Below, in pieces: positions 8,158-16,470 of a DNA stretch of 64,000 nt. The notes under the pieces were generated by a model. The model did not search any database and had not been told where the DNA came from. It was given only the letters and a program-made list of their open reading frames with translations. The stretch lies in the NCBI RefSeq assembly GCF_016123485.1, contig NZ_JADCKQ010000013.1:1-64000 (forward strand), read 5' to 3'. A program made the position numbers and the translations under genes. Position 1 is the first letter of the stretch. Each line of letters begins with the position of its first letter. This DNA comes from Halocynthiibacter styelae. Its GTDB lineage: Bacteria > Pseudomonadota > Alphaproteobacteria > Rhodobacterales > Rhodobacteraceae.

Positions 8158-9753
8158 TTATCGTTTATTCACGACCAGAACCTGGTCTTTCCGGCGTTTA
8201 TCAAACTGCGCCTGATAGACGAAACAACCGGAAATATCGTGACGATGGGCATTGAAAGCCGCAGCAACTTCCGGATCTGAATGGCTGAAGACGCCTGTTT
8301 TCAGATAGGTCTGGAAGAAGTCTGCCGTTTTGGTGATACCCGGCTTTTCCATCACGTCAGGCTGCCAGCGAAGATCTTCGATAACATACAAGCCACCGGA
8401 TTTGATCTTTGGGAAAAGTTCCAGGAAGCCGTTTTGCTGGTGGTGTGACGCATGGCTGGCATCATCAATGATGATGTCAAATTCTTCCATTTCCTGTGTG
8501 GCATTGCGGATATTTTCGCGGGTATCCATGTCACAACGATGGAAGGTAAACCGGTCATCTTTAAACCAGCTGAAATCTGATACATCCAGCCCGTGGATAT
8601 GAGCTTTGGTAAAATACTCAAGCCAGATACGGATTGATGGCAGGTCGGTGGTTTCACGATCTGCGTGGTTTCCGTGTTCCGGACCACCGATCTGCAGGCC
8701 CATTTCAAGGAAATCAATTTTCCTTTTACGGTAAGGCAGGAAGAGCATCTGATAAAGCTCAGTGTAACGGTGCTTGTTAGACCCTTTGTCAGAGCCGTAC
8801 TGATCCGCGAGATCAGTCAGGTTTACCTGACCGCGTCCGTATTTCTCGGATGCGGGGACTGGTTCGGTCAGCGGGGCAGATACCTGAGCCGGAGCAGTTT
8901 CCTGGACAGCGGCTTCTTTCTGTGCGCGTGACATTGGCAGTGGGGCAGCAGCCGGATCAATGTCATGTTTCACCAGAAGTTGACCCAACAGGCTTTTGCG
9001 ATGTGGTGCGCCGCCTTCTTTTTCAACAAGGCGCGCACGCATACGGCGGCCATAAAGGTGAACTGAATAGGTATCTTCTGTTATATAAGGAGACGTATCA
9101 AAGTTCCGCTTCAGCATCATGCGGCGATCTTTGAACGTGAAGGGATATAGTCCCTCCTGAGGCAGAGCGAATTTTGCTTCGCCGGTTTTGTGAAGGAAAT
9201 GCGTTACAGCATGTGGGCCCCAGACGCCCCAGGGCTGTTCGCTTGCGTGAACAGGGTTGCCCGCGTCCTTCTTTTCCTGAAGTTCGCGTTCGTATTCTGG
9301 CCCATAGTAGCTTGGGATCGCAAATTCATCGCTGGTGAATTCCAGAAGCTCGCGCAGAGTTTCGCTGTCTGCAGGCAGGCCCAGAACACCACCGTTGATG
9401 TGGGTTTTGGATTCCCAGCCATAGAAATGCCCGTTGGGTGTTTCAAAGGGTTTCATGCAGTAGGCGTCGGTATCTGCCCAGATCGTATTCTGGCTTTGCT
9501 CCAACATTTTATAGCGGAAAAGGTCTGAATGAAGCGCAGGGCTGCCTGTGCGTTCGTGCTTCAGGAAATTTTTCTGTGGCAAAATTGTATTGGCGTCTGC
9601 CAGTTCAATGCCGGCCGGTACATTTTGTAGTGGGCCGTAGTGGTACAGAATTACTTCATGCCCCGCATCTACAAAGGACTTCATGCAAAGCTGTTCCAGA
9701 AAGCTTAGCGAGCCTTCCATCCACAGCGCTGAGATTGTCGGAAGTGAAGCCAT
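8158..9753 (-). CDS. Fused glycosyltransferase and SAM-dependent methyltransferase
   Basis: 531-residue two-domain protein. Residues 1-250 resemble DxD sugar transferases (GT32 / capsular polysaccharide-synthesis type): HSDLFRY is followed by IWADTDAYC, with ADTD at about 93-96. A Pro/Ala-rich linker spans about 265-305. Residues 310-531 match class I methyltransferases of the macrocin/cephamycin type: LADQYGSDKG, FLEMGLQIGG, HGLDVSDF, and FDIIIDDASHASHHQ, followed by GLYVIEDL. The likely job is to add and O-methylate a sugar in the surface glycan, with the methyl step capping or decorating the chain. The ATG at 9753 is chosen because the conserved domain begins at once there; 71 further in-frame codons upstream look non-coding. 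Confidence 0.7.
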   Translation of the reverse strand: MASLPTISALWMEGSLSFLEQLCMKSFVDAGHEVILYHYGPLQNVPAGIELADANTILPQKNFLKHERTGSPALHSDLFRYKMLEQSQNTIWADTDAYCMKPFETPNGHFYGWESKTHINGGVLGLPADSETLRELLEFTSDEFAIPSYYGPEYERELQEKKDAGNPVHASEQPWGVWGPHAVTHFLHKTGEAKFALPQEGLYPFTFKDRRMMLKRNFDTSPYITEDTYSVHLYGRRMRARLVEKEGGAPHRKSLLGQLLVKHDIDPAAAPLPMSRAQKEAAVQETAPAQVSAPLTEPVPASEKYGRGQVNLTDLADQYGSDKGSNKHRYTELYQMLFLPYRKRKIDFLEMGLQIGGPEHGNHADRETTDLPSIRIWLEYFTKAHIHGLDVSDFSWFKDDRFTFHRCDMDTRENIRNATQEMEEFDIIIDDASHASHHQQNGFLELFPKIKSGGLYVIEDLRWQPDVMEKPGITKTADFFQTYLKTGVFSHSDPEVAAAFNAHRHDISGCFVYQAQFDKRRKDQVLVVNKR

Positions 9754-10101
9754 TGTAACTCGCTCTCTGCTAAAATCGTGATTGGCTATCCTTACTATAG
9801 GATCGTTGGTGAAGGCAAATGGCGAAATCAGGGCGTTTTTGCGTCTGTTGTAAGTGATGCCTGAAGTACACAGATAGCGTGATGTAGCTGGGTTAAACTG
9901 CAGAAAGTCGCCCGTAATCTGCAGGCCATGACCTGTGTTTGGTTCTGGCTGTTGATCTGCTTTCAATTGCCAGGAACGGCGGCAGTTTGTGTCGCTATGA
10001 TATTAAGGAACAGCTTTGGTCTGAATACTGGCCAGAACTTACCCCCTCACAACGTATGTGAAGGGGTTTTAGGGGGGCGGTGCAAAGCTGTTTTTTTTGT
10101 T
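9754..10101. other. 348-nt gap inside the dTDP-sugar gene series
   Basis: This gap separates rmlB from the fused glycosyltransferase-methyltransferase gene, both on the minus strand. I see no gene in it. It holds an imperfect hairpin at 10042-10070 and, near 9790-9815, AT-rich sequence that could carry an internal minus-strand promoter. The 71-codon in-frame extension of the downstream gene covers part of it but shows no conserved features. Confidence 0.5.
10042..10070 (+). terminator. Hairpin with T-run between rmlB and the downstream gene
   Basis: CCCCCTCACA and TGTGAAGGGG pair with one C-A mismatch around a 5-nt loop and are followed by TTTT on the plus strand. The flanking genes are on the minus strand, where no T-run follows. 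It may therefore stop antisense transcription, or act as an intra-operon RNA structure. Confidence 0.4.
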
Positions 10102-11145
10102 TTACTGGCTGGCGGTCCCGAGGCGGCTTCCAACGCCGTCCCGGTCTTGCAAAGCTTTCCACCAGGTTTCGTTTTCAAGATACCAGGTAACGGTTTTGGT
10201 AAGGCCTTCTGCAAGTGTGACGGATGGCTTCCAGTTCAGTTCATTCATGATCTTTGACGCATCAATTGCATAGCGCATGTCATGCCCCGGCCGATCTGTA
10301 ACAAATGTAATTAGATCGGCATAAGGATGTGGCCCGGGACGCATGTCGTCAAGTATGGCGCAGATCATCCGGACAAGATCAATATTGGTAGCTTCGTTGT
10401 TACCGCCAATATTATAACTTTGCCCTATACGCCCTTCAGTTGCGACCTTTATCAATGCCTCGGCGTGATCTTCGACGTACAGCCAGTCCCGCACATTAAT
10501 GCCATTACCATAGATGGGGATCTCTTTGCCGGCGAGCGCATTCAGGATAACCACCGGGATGAGTTTTTCTGGGAAATGATAGGGCCCATAATTATTAGAG
10601 CAATTGCTAAGCACCGTTGGTAGCCCATAAGTGCGCTGCCATGCGTTCACCAGGTGGTCACTGGCAGCTTTTGATGCGGAATACGGGCTGCTTGGATCGT
10701 AGGGGGTTTCTTCATGAAACAGCCCTTCGGTGCCAAGGCTGCCGAACACCTCATCTGTAGAGATATGATGAAATCTGAAGCTGTCAGGCTGTCCCCGGCT
10801 GGTCCAGAAACTGCGGGCAGCTTCCAGCATATTATAAGTGCCGGAGATATTCGTTTCGATAAAGGCCGACGGGCCATCTATCGAGCGGTCTACATGGGAT
10901 TCCGCTGCAAGGTGCATGACGACATCCGGGTGAAAATCTGCGAAGGCCTGATCCAGGGCGGCGCGGTCGCGGATGTCACATTGCAGGAAACTGTAATTGG
11001 GGGAATCTGCAATAGGTGCCAGGTTTTCAAGGCAGGCTGCATAAGTCAGGGCATCTAGGTTCAGAACTTCATGTCCGACAGAAATTGCGTGCCGGATAAC
11101 GGCAGATCCAATGAAGCCAGCGCCGCCAGTGATAATAAACTTCAT
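10102..11145 (-). CDS. rmlB: dTDP-glucose 4,6-dehydratase
   Basis: 347-residue extended SDR enzyme turning dTDP-glucose into dTDP-4-keto-6-deoxyglucose. It shows the TGGAGFIGS Rossmann motif, the [10 protein letters not shown] segment specific to RmlB, the catalytic STDEVFGS loop, YSASKAASD with the YxxxK pair, and [14 protein letters not shown]. Length is normal. Its ATG overlaps the stop of the upstream fdtB-like gene by 4 bp (ATGA), pointing to translational coupling. rmlC and rmlD are absent nearby and two ketoisomerase/transaminase genes take their place, so the end product is an amino-deoxy sugar and not rhamnose. Confidence 0.95.
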   Translation of the reverse strand: MKFIITGGAGFIGSAVIRHAISVGHEVLNLDALTYAACLENLAPIADSPNYSFLQCDIRDRAALDQAFADFHPDVVMHLAAESHVDRSIDGPSAFIETNISGTYNMLEAARSFWTSRGQPDSFRFHHISTDEVFGSLGTEGLFHEETPYDPSSPYSASKAASDHLVNAWQRTYGLPTVLSNCSNNYGPYHFPEKLIPVVILNALAGKEIPIYGNGINVRDWLYVEDHAEALIKVATEGRIGQSYNIGGNNEATNIDLVRMICAILDDMRPGPHPYADLITFVTDRPGHDMRYAIDASKIMNELNWKPSVTLAEGLTKTVTWYLENETWWKALQDRDGVGSRLGTASQ

Positions 11146-12254
11146 GATTTGCTCCCTTTTCCGAAGAAGCTGCGAACGGATTTAACGATATGATCCGTAG
11201 CCTCTTCTGACTGATGAGGGCTGATAGGCAGCGAGAGTACTTCTGCAGCGATTTTACTGGCTTCAGGGAAGCGAGATGCCTGATCGGAAAACTCCTGGTA
11301 TGCTGGTTGTTCAAAGCAGGCACGGGGGTAATGCGTTACGGTCTGCACTCCGGCGGCAAGCAGGTGATCTGCAAGTGCCTGGCGTTGTTCTGTCCGAATG
11401 ACATAAAGGTGCCAGACAGGATCAGCGAAATTTGGAACGGCTGGCAGGGAAAAAGGCAGGTCAGAAAGGGCGTCGGAGTAAGCGACCGCAATGGTTTTGC
11501 GGCGCTCGTTCCATTCGTCCAATACCCCCAGTTTTACTGAAAGCACGGCAGCTTGAAGGGGATCGAGACGGGAGTTTCCGCCCGGTAATTCGTGATTGTA
11601 TTTTTCACGCGATCCGTAATTTCCCAGCATCCGGATCTTTTCTGCAAGTTTTGCATCATTGGTGGTGATCCCGCCGCCATCGCCAAGGGCGCCCAGGTTT
11701 TTCCCGGGATAAAAGCTCCAGGCGACGACATCTCCGTGTGCGCCGATCCGCTGCCCTTTATAGCGGGCACCCTGTGCCTGAGCAGCATCTTCCAGAACTT
11801 TCAGCCCGTGTTTGCGGGCGACTTCTGTAATGGGTCCCATATCTGCGGGCTGGCCGTACAGATGTACAGGAATGATGACTTTGGTTTTATCAGTGATCGC
11901 AGCTTCGATTTGCGCCGGATCAATATTGAACAGCCCTGGTGCGGGTTCTACCGGAACCGGTGTTGCACCTGTCTGAGAGACGGCAAGCCATGTGGCAATA
12001 TAGGTATGTGAGGGGACGATGACTTCGTCTCCGGGGCCGACATCCATGGCGAGCAAGGCAAAGCGCAAAGCTTCAAGGCCGTTTCCCACCCCGACGGCAA
12101 ATTTCGCGTCGCAATATTCCGCAAACCGGTTTTCGAATTCAGTAACTTCCGGGCCGCCAATATACTGGCCTGAATGCAAGACACGTGTCATTGCCGCCTG
12201 TAGTTCAGCTTCCAGTTCCAGCGTTCCGGCGCCAACATTCAAAAAAGGGATCAT
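11142..12254 (-). CDS. fdtB: DegT/DnrJ/EryC1 sugar aminotransferase (FdtB-like)
   Basis: 370-residue PLP enzyme of the sugar-aminotransferase family. The internal aldimine Lys is K185 in [15 protein letters not shown], preceded by [13 protein letters not shown]. The N-terminal [31 protein letters not shown] and the [20 protein letters not shown] block match FdtB/QdtB enzymes that aminate C3 of dTDP-3-keto-6-deoxyhexose. Together with the adjacent ketoisomerase gene and rmlAB it predicts dTDP-Fucp3N or dTDP-Quip3N; which one depends on the stereochemistry of the isomerase and cannot be read here. No FdtC/QdtC acetyltransferase is visible nearby. 12 nt separate it from the upstream gene. Confidence 0.85.
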   Translation of the reverse strand: MIPFLNVGAGTLELEAELQAAMTRVLHSGQYIGGPEVTEFENRFAEYCDAKFAVGVGNGLEALRFALLAMDVGPGDEVIVPSHTYIATWLAVSQTGATPVPVEPAPGLFNIDPAQIEAAITDKTKVIIPVHLYGQPADMGPITEVARKHGLKVLEDAAQAQGARYKGQRIGAHGDVVAWSFYPGKNLGALGDGGGITTNDAKLAEKIRMLGNYGSREKYNHELPGGNSRLDPLQAAVLSVKLGVLDEWNERRKTIAVAYSDALSDLPFSLPAVPNFADPVWHLYVIRTEQRQALADHLLAAGVQTVTHYPRACFEQPAYQEFSDQASRFPEASKIAAEVLSLPISPHQSEEATDHIVKSVRSFFGKGSKS

Positions 12255-12266
12255 AAGTAATAAACC

Positions 12267-12662
12267 TCAGAGTTCTTCGATATCAAAGATATAGTCATCG
12301 GGATCATAGGGGTGGGATGCCAGTACAAGGCAAACGGCATCTGACGAAAATTCAGTCAGTTCCCGCCAAATTCTGGGGCACATATACAGACCCTGATCGG
12401 GACGAGTCAGGCGAATTTTCTTTTTCGCATTTCCGTCATTAATGGTGATGGTGAAAGATCCGGAAATTGCAATGATCAGTTGTTCCAGTTCTTTGTGAGC
12501 ATGGAGGCCGCGACTGACATCATCCGGCGCGTCGTAGAGATAATAGACGCGTTGAATGTCAAAAGGCAGATGTTCACCTTTTTGTACAAAGGACAGGCTT
12601 CCGCGAGGATCTGAGAATTTCGGCAGATCGATAAGTCTGCATTCTTCAATCGATCTTCGCAT
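12267..12662 (-). CDS. fdtA: dTDP-4-oxo-6-deoxyglucose 3,4-ketoisomerase (FdtA-like)
   Basis: 131-residue single-domain cupin of the FdtA/QdtA/WxcM-like group. Typical features are DPRGSLSFV near the N-terminus, FDIQRVYYLYD, the metal-free cupin core GLHAHKELEQLIIAISG and the PRIWRELTEFS segment. It would shift the keto group of dTDP-4-keto-6-deoxyglucose from C4 to C3 before transamination by the next gene. The ATG at 12662 has AAAGGG upstream; a GTG at 12683 is possible but less likely. It is the first gene of the minus-strand sugar series and is divergent from the glycosyltransferase at 12821. Confidence 0.82.
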   Translation of the reverse strand: MRRSIEECRLIDLPKFSDPRGSLSFVQKGEHLPFDIQRVYYLYDAPDDVSRGLHAHKELEQLIIAISGSFTITINDGNAKKKIRLTRPDQGLYMCPRIWRELTEFSSDAVCLVLASHPYDPDDYIFDIEEL

Positions 12663-12820
12663 ACTGTACCCTTTGTGCTTCACTCGTTTATATTGTCACT
12701 TGGTGCGGGTGATTTACTTCATGCCCCTTTGGATCTTATGTATGATTTTCATCTGGAACTCAAACCGCAGATTAGATGAAGACTGTAGTTTAATAAGAAC
12801 TAGTACAATCAGGACATAGC

Positions 12821-13672
12821 ATGTCAGATAAAGATACCGAAAGTAATCCGGAAGTCGTGTCATTTGCGGTGATCGCTTACATGCAGGAAGACTCTGTCAG
12901 GGGCGCGATTCAGGCTGCATTTGATCAAACGCATTCCCCACTGGAAATTATCTTGTCAGATGATTGTTCTGGTGACCGGACGTTTGAAATCATGGAAGAA
13001 ATGGCTGCCGCCTATCAGGGGCCCCATAAGATCCGTCTGAACCGGAATGAAAAAAACCTTGGGCTGATTGGCCACGTGAACCTGTTGTTTGAACTGGCTG
13101 AAGGGACGTTGATCATTCCCGCTGCCGGCGATGATCTTTCCATGCCTGACCGGGCAAAAATCCTATACGAGGCGTTTGAGAAAGACCGGCCATTTATGAT
13201 GGACACGCCTATTTTTCAAATGGATCAGGAAGGTAACATTGTGGGGGGCGTTCATAGTCGGGCCGCCGAGGTTGCCGGACATACGACCGAAAAGGCGGCT
13301 CACACGATGCGATCTGTCATTGGCGCTTCGGCTGCCTGGAGCAAAGAGATGTATGATCTGTATGGCCCGATCACAGAACCCGGAACCTATGAAGACGCGG
13401 TATTTTATTTCCGGGCAAAACTGGCAGGGCGCTTTCTGCATGTTCCTGAACCCCTGGTGACGTATCAAAAGGGTGGTATGTCCTGGCAGCGGGCGGCGGA
13501 TGAACGTCTTGCGCGCCTGAAAAAATTTCGCCTGCGTGTCGCCACCTGGAAACAACGTCGCAAAGATCTGCGCACTTTCTGTCATCATGTGGAAAATAAG
13601 TTGATGGATGCAGAAGCTGCGACACTACCTTCTATTGAACGCCTGGAGCGCCTTGTAGAAGGGAAGCACTGA
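12821..13672 (+). CDS. Family 2 glycosyltransferase
   Basis: 283-residue GT2-type transferase. The N-terminal GT-A domain shows VVSFAVIAYMQEDSV, the LEIILSDDCSGDRT motif and RNEKNLGLIGHVN; the metal-binding position reads AAGDD (about residues 105-109). The acceptor half includes PGTYEDAVFYFRAKL. No clear membrane helix, so it is probably cytosolic or membrane-associated. An AGGA site lies 6 nt before the ATG. It faces away from the fdtA-like gene; the 158-nt divergent region (12663-12820) is AT-rich and should hold both promoters. Specificity unknown. Confidence 0.8.
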   Translation: MSDKDTESNPEVVSFAVIAYMQEDSVRGAIQAAFDQTHSPLEIILSDDCSGDRTFEIMEEMAAAYQGPHKIRLNRNEKNLGLIGHVNLLFELAEGTLIIPAAGDDLSMPDRAKILYEAFEKDRPFMMDTPIFQMDQEGNIVGGVHSRAAEVAGHTTEKAAHTMRSVIGASAAWSKEMYDLYGPITEPGTYEDAVFYFRAKLAGRFLHVPEPLVTYQKGGMSWQRAADERLARLKKFRLRVATWKQRRKDLRTFCHHVENKLMDAEAATLPSIERLERLVEGKH

Positions 13673-14013
13673 ACGTTTTCCAATTTTGAAATTCTTGATC
13701 CGTTGCGCACGCAGGCAACGGATATGTTCGCTTGTGCAATCAGATATGGCTGCTGTTTTCAGGGTTGTGTTGGCCTTGCTGTTGCAGGTTGTTGAGCTGG
13801 TCTCACTGGCGTGCGCACGATTAAGAATATTGCAAATTTTATTCAGGATTTTCATTGGTGAGCTTTTCAGCGCAGAGCTGTGAGCGCCCGATGTTGTAGC
13901 TGAAGTACTGATTACCTGGCGGCCAGCTGCACCATGGGGTGGGGGGTGTTCCTTGTTGGGTGTTCAGAAACTCAGCGCGGCATCCGTAAGCGAATGTCAG
14001 AAGGAAAACCGGA
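13673..14013. other. Non-coding stretch with a 9-bp hairpin
   Basis: No convincing gene. A perfect 9-bp stem, ATCCGTTGC (13698-13706) with GCAACGGAT (13715-13723) and an 8-nt loop, stands 25 nt after the glycosyltransferase stop and is a likely transcript end although no T-run follows. The rest is the probable leader and promoter region of the small gene at 14014. Confidence 0.45.
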
Positions 14014-14214
14014 ATGAAGCAATCAATGGTATGTCAGCTGTTTCAGGCAAGCAACACGGTCCCGGCGGAAATGTCGGGCAATACACAACACAAGAATATG
14101 GACAGTTTTCCATCCGATGACGTCTGCATTGTGGATGTACGGTTTCGGGCTGTTGAACAGATGACATGTGCCCGGACTGCCATGGCGGTCAGCGTCAATT
14201 CGTGTGGAGTATGA
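14014..14214 (+). CDS. Possible 66-residue cysteine-containing small protein
   Basis: Short open frame with a good ribosome site (AAGGA, 8 nt before the ATG) whose TGA overlaps an ATG of the next gene as ATGA, an arrangement typical of translational coupling. The product has scattered Cys residues, no hydrophobic segment and no family I recognise. The start signal and the overlap are the only support; it may instead be a leader frame that couples translation of the lectin-like gene. Confidence 0.35.
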   Translation: MKQSMVCQLFQASNTVPAEMSGNTQHKNMDSFPSDDVCIVDVRFRAVEQMTCARTAMAVSVNSCGV

Positions 14215-14216
14215 CC

Positions 14217-14969
14217 ATGCCTGGATTGGGAATAGGACTTACAAAATCAGCAATGCGGAAACGTTCTGGCGGATCGTCAGTGTTTTCGCCTTTGGCAATA
14301 TCCGGATTGATTGGTTGGTATGATGCTTCTGACTATAATAGCCTGACAATCGACAATGGACGTGTGACCGAAATCAGCAATCGTGTTTCCGGCGGTTTGC
14401 CACTGAAATCTCTGGGGACGCATGGGACAAGTGCACCCGTCTATGACCCTGCGAATACGCTTGCGGGTGGAAATCCTGCATTGCTCTGGGCTTTGGGTGA
14501 AGAGTGTGGGCTTGAACTGTACCACCCTGTCCTGGATCAGGCGGTGGAGACACCGGTGGCCGACATGTTTATTGTATGTGCCTACAAGGAAGGCGTGGAT
14601 GCAGATTTTGATGGTTACACAAGGCTGATCGCTGATGCTGCGGATCATACTATTTGCCAGGGACAGCCGGGCAGTAACGGGATCCGTGCGACAAGTACAT
14701 TGCAGCGTGCTTCAAAAAACGGGGCTTCGTTCTCGGCCTCGCTGCTGCCATTGCCACTGTCTGTACTTCGTTTTTCCGCGGCCAACCAGGGGTTGACTGA
14801 TTTCAGCGTTTCAAGTTTCGGACGGAAAGAGGTTTCATCGCTTTCCCAATCCTGGGATGGGCCGATCTGTGAAGTGCTGGCGTTTTCAGCGCCTCTTTCC
14901 CCCCCGGATATTGAGCAGGTCAGTGCTTACTTTCACAGTAAGTGGGGGATTGTGATGAATGGATTGTAA
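14217..14969 (+). CDS. LamG/concanavalin-A-like protein of unknown role
   Basis: 250-residue protein with a laminin-G/ConA-like jelly-roll pattern. ISGLIGWYDASDYNSLT opens the domain near residue 27, and the C-terminal strand WDGPICEVLAFSAPLS followed by EQVSAYFHSKWGI is typical of such modules in alphaproteobacterial secreted or phage-type proteins. No clear signal peptide is seen; the N-terminus (MPGLGIGLTKS) resembles proteins exported by other routes. The ATG at 14217 has GGAG 7 nt upstream; the ATG at 14211 overlaps the stop of the preceding short frame. Next to glycan genes it could bind or shape a surface polysaccharide, but this is a guess. Confidence 0.6.
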   Translation: MPGLGIGLTKSAMRKRSGGSSVFSPLAISGLIGWYDASDYNSLTIDNGRVTEISNRVSGGLPLKSLGTHGTSAPVYDPANTLAGGNPALLWALGEECGLELYHPVLDQAVETPVADMFIVCAYKEGVDADFDGYTRLIADAADHTICQGQPGSNGIRATSTLQRASKNGASFSASLLPLPLSVLRFSAANQGLTDFSVSSFGRKEVSSLSQSWDGPICEVLAFSAPLSPPDIEQVSAYFHSKWGIVMNGL

Positions 14970-15088
14970 GGGCTATCTCAAATGCCGATGTTGGTTCTTC
15001 GTGTATCGGACAGGCGTTGGTTTTTAAGCAGAGGTGATGAGCGGGGAAAACCGCGCAGAATGTTCGGTGCTTTTGTATTTTCTTGTTG

Positions 15089-15103
15089 TGTTATAAGATA
15101 ACA
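15089..15103. promoter_or_regulatory. Zur-like operator upstream of the zinc operon
   Basis: TGTTATAAGATAACA is an inverted repeat of two 6-bp arms with a 3-nt centre. It resembles the AT-rich TGTTATA-type palindromes bound by the zinc repressor Zur in alphaproteobacteria, and it overlaps a TATAAG that could be the -10 element. It lies 43 nt before the start of the ZrgA-like gene. Zur itself is not in the window. Confidence 0.6.
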
Positions 15104-15145
15104 ATTATTTTGGCGGCAAAGTAAACAACTCCGAATGGATCTGAC

Positions 15146-15772
15146 ATGAGACAGACTTTTCCTCTTATCATCGCCCTGGCCGCTACCCCAGCTTTCGCAC
15201 AAGAAGCCCGCCAGATGGATGCGCATGAACATGGCACGGGCCGCCTGAATATTGCCGCAGAAGGCAATACAGTTGCGATGGAACTGCATGCGCCGGGCGC
15301 AGATATCGTAGGGTTCGAATATGCGCCGGAAAGTGACGCGGATCAGGCGAAGGTTGCTGAGGCTGTTGAGGCGTTGGAAGCGCCACTTGATCTGTTCGTT
15401 CTGTCGGAGGCTGCTGGGTGCCGCGTGACAGAAACTTATGCTGCGCTGGAACTGGAAGGCGAAGACGCGCATGAGGACCATGAGGCGCATGAAGAAGAAC
15501 ATGACCACGAAGAGGGTCATGAAAGTCACGATCATGAGGAAGATCACGATGATCACGAAGTTCACGCTGCTGAGGCTGGCCATTCAGAGTTTCACGCAGA
15601 ATACAGCCTGACCTGCGAAAATCCTTCTGCGCTGACCGGGATTGAGTTTGCTTACTTCGCGCAGTTTGAAAACGCTCTTGAACTTGAGGTTCAGGTTGTG
15701 ACAGCTTCCGGGGCACATGCCTTTGAAGTGACGCGCGATGCGCCGCTGCTGGCCCTGGAAGGATTGTTCTGA
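15146..15772 (+). CDS. zrgA: ZrgA-like (DUF2796) His-rich periplasmic zinc-binding protein
   Basis: 208-residue exported protein. The N-terminus is a Sec signal peptide with cleavage near AFA-QEA. The mature part begins with DAHEHG, and a loop at about 109-146 is extremely rich in His, Asp and Glu, the expected site of zinc capture. The C-terminal part (HAEYSLTCENP, FAYFAQFENALELEVQV) matches DUF2796. In Vibrio and Pseudomonas the equivalent gene begins a Zur-controlled zinc uptake operon with an ATPase, a permease and DUF3299 proteins, the same order as here. The ATP-binding gene follows 2 nt later. Confidence 0.85.
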   Translation: MRQTFPLIIALAATPAFAQEARQMDAHEHGTGRLNIAAEGNTVAMELHAPGADIVGFEYAPESDADQAKVAEAVEALEAPLDLFVLSEAAGCRVTETYAALELEGEDAHEDHEAHEEEHDHEEGHESHDHEEDHDDHEVHAAEAGHSEFHAEYSLTCENPSALTGIEFAYFAQFENALELEVQVVTASGAHAFEVTRDAPLLALEGLF

Positions 15773-15774
15773 AG

Positions 15775-16470
15775 GTGACACAACCTGTTCTGCAACTGAC
15801 AGACCTGCACTATCGCTGGCCCGGTCGGGAAGGTTTCGCCCTTTCTGTGCCGGGCTTTTCTGTGGTTGCCGGGGAAAGCGTTTTACTGCTTGGGGAAAGC
15901 GGATCGGGTAAGTCTACGCTTTTGTCCCTGATTTGTGGCACGGTGAAAGCGGATCGCGGCCTGGTTCAGGTGGTGGGGCAGGATCTGGCGGCGCTGTCGG
16001 GCAGCGGGCGGGATCGTTTCCGGGCCGAACAGATCGGGGTGATCTTTCAGCAGTTTAACCTGCTGCCTTTTGGCAGTGTGGCGGATAATATCCTGCTGCC
16101 CCTGCGCTTTGCCCCTGCCCGGCGTAAACGGGCAGGTGTGGTGAAGGATACGGCGCGGGCATTGTGCCAGGCGCTTGGCTTGCCGGATGCGTTGTTTCAG
16201 GCGAAAGCAGGGATGCTGAGTGTCGGGCAGCAGCAACGGGTTGCGGTGGCACGCGCTCTGATCGGTCAGCCGCCGCTGATTATCGCGGATGAGCCAACCT
16301 CAGCACTGGATGCCAACAGCCAGGCGGCGTTTCTGGATTTGTTGTTTCGGCAGTCAGAGGCGCAGAAATCGGCCCTTCTGATGGTCAGTCATGATCCGCG
16401 CCTTGGTGAACGCTTTGATCGGGTTGTGGATCTGTCAGACGTTGCAGGCATCACAAGGGGGGCAGCATGA
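15775..16470 (+). CDS. ABC transporter ATP-binding protein (zinc operon, ZrgB-like)
   Basis: 231-residue ATPase of the LolD/MacB group. Walker A is GESGSGKST (about 40-48), the Q-loop lies in IFQQFNLLPF, the signature is LSVGQQQRVAVARAL (Val in place of the usual first Gly of LSGGQ), and Walker B is IIADEPTSALD with the switch His in MVSHD. The start is a GTG at 15775 with GGAAGGA 11 nt upstream, inside the end of the previous gene. It overlaps the permease gene by 4 bp. It probably powers a zinc-linked step at the inner membrane together with the FtsX-like permease. Confidence 0.88.
   Translation: MTQPVLQLTDLHYRWPGREGFALSVPGFSVVAGESVLLLGESGSGKSTLLSLICGTVKADRGLVQVVGQDLAALSGSGRDRFRAEQIGVIFQQFNLLPFGSVADNILLPLRFAPARRKRAGVVKDTARALCQALGLPDALFQAKAGMLSVGQQQRVAVARALIGQPPLIIADEPTSALDANSQAAFLDLLFRQSEAQKSALLMVSHDPRLGERFDRVVDLSDVAGITRGAA

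Noticed and set aside
9754-9966. 71-codon upstream extension of the glycosyltransferase-methyltransferase
   Set aside because: No conserved sequence; the catalytic domain begins immediately after the ATG at 9753.
14217-14969. Prophage tail or tail-associated gene
   Set aside because: The fold occurs in phage proteins, but no other phage gene is near and the neighbours are glycan and zinc genes.
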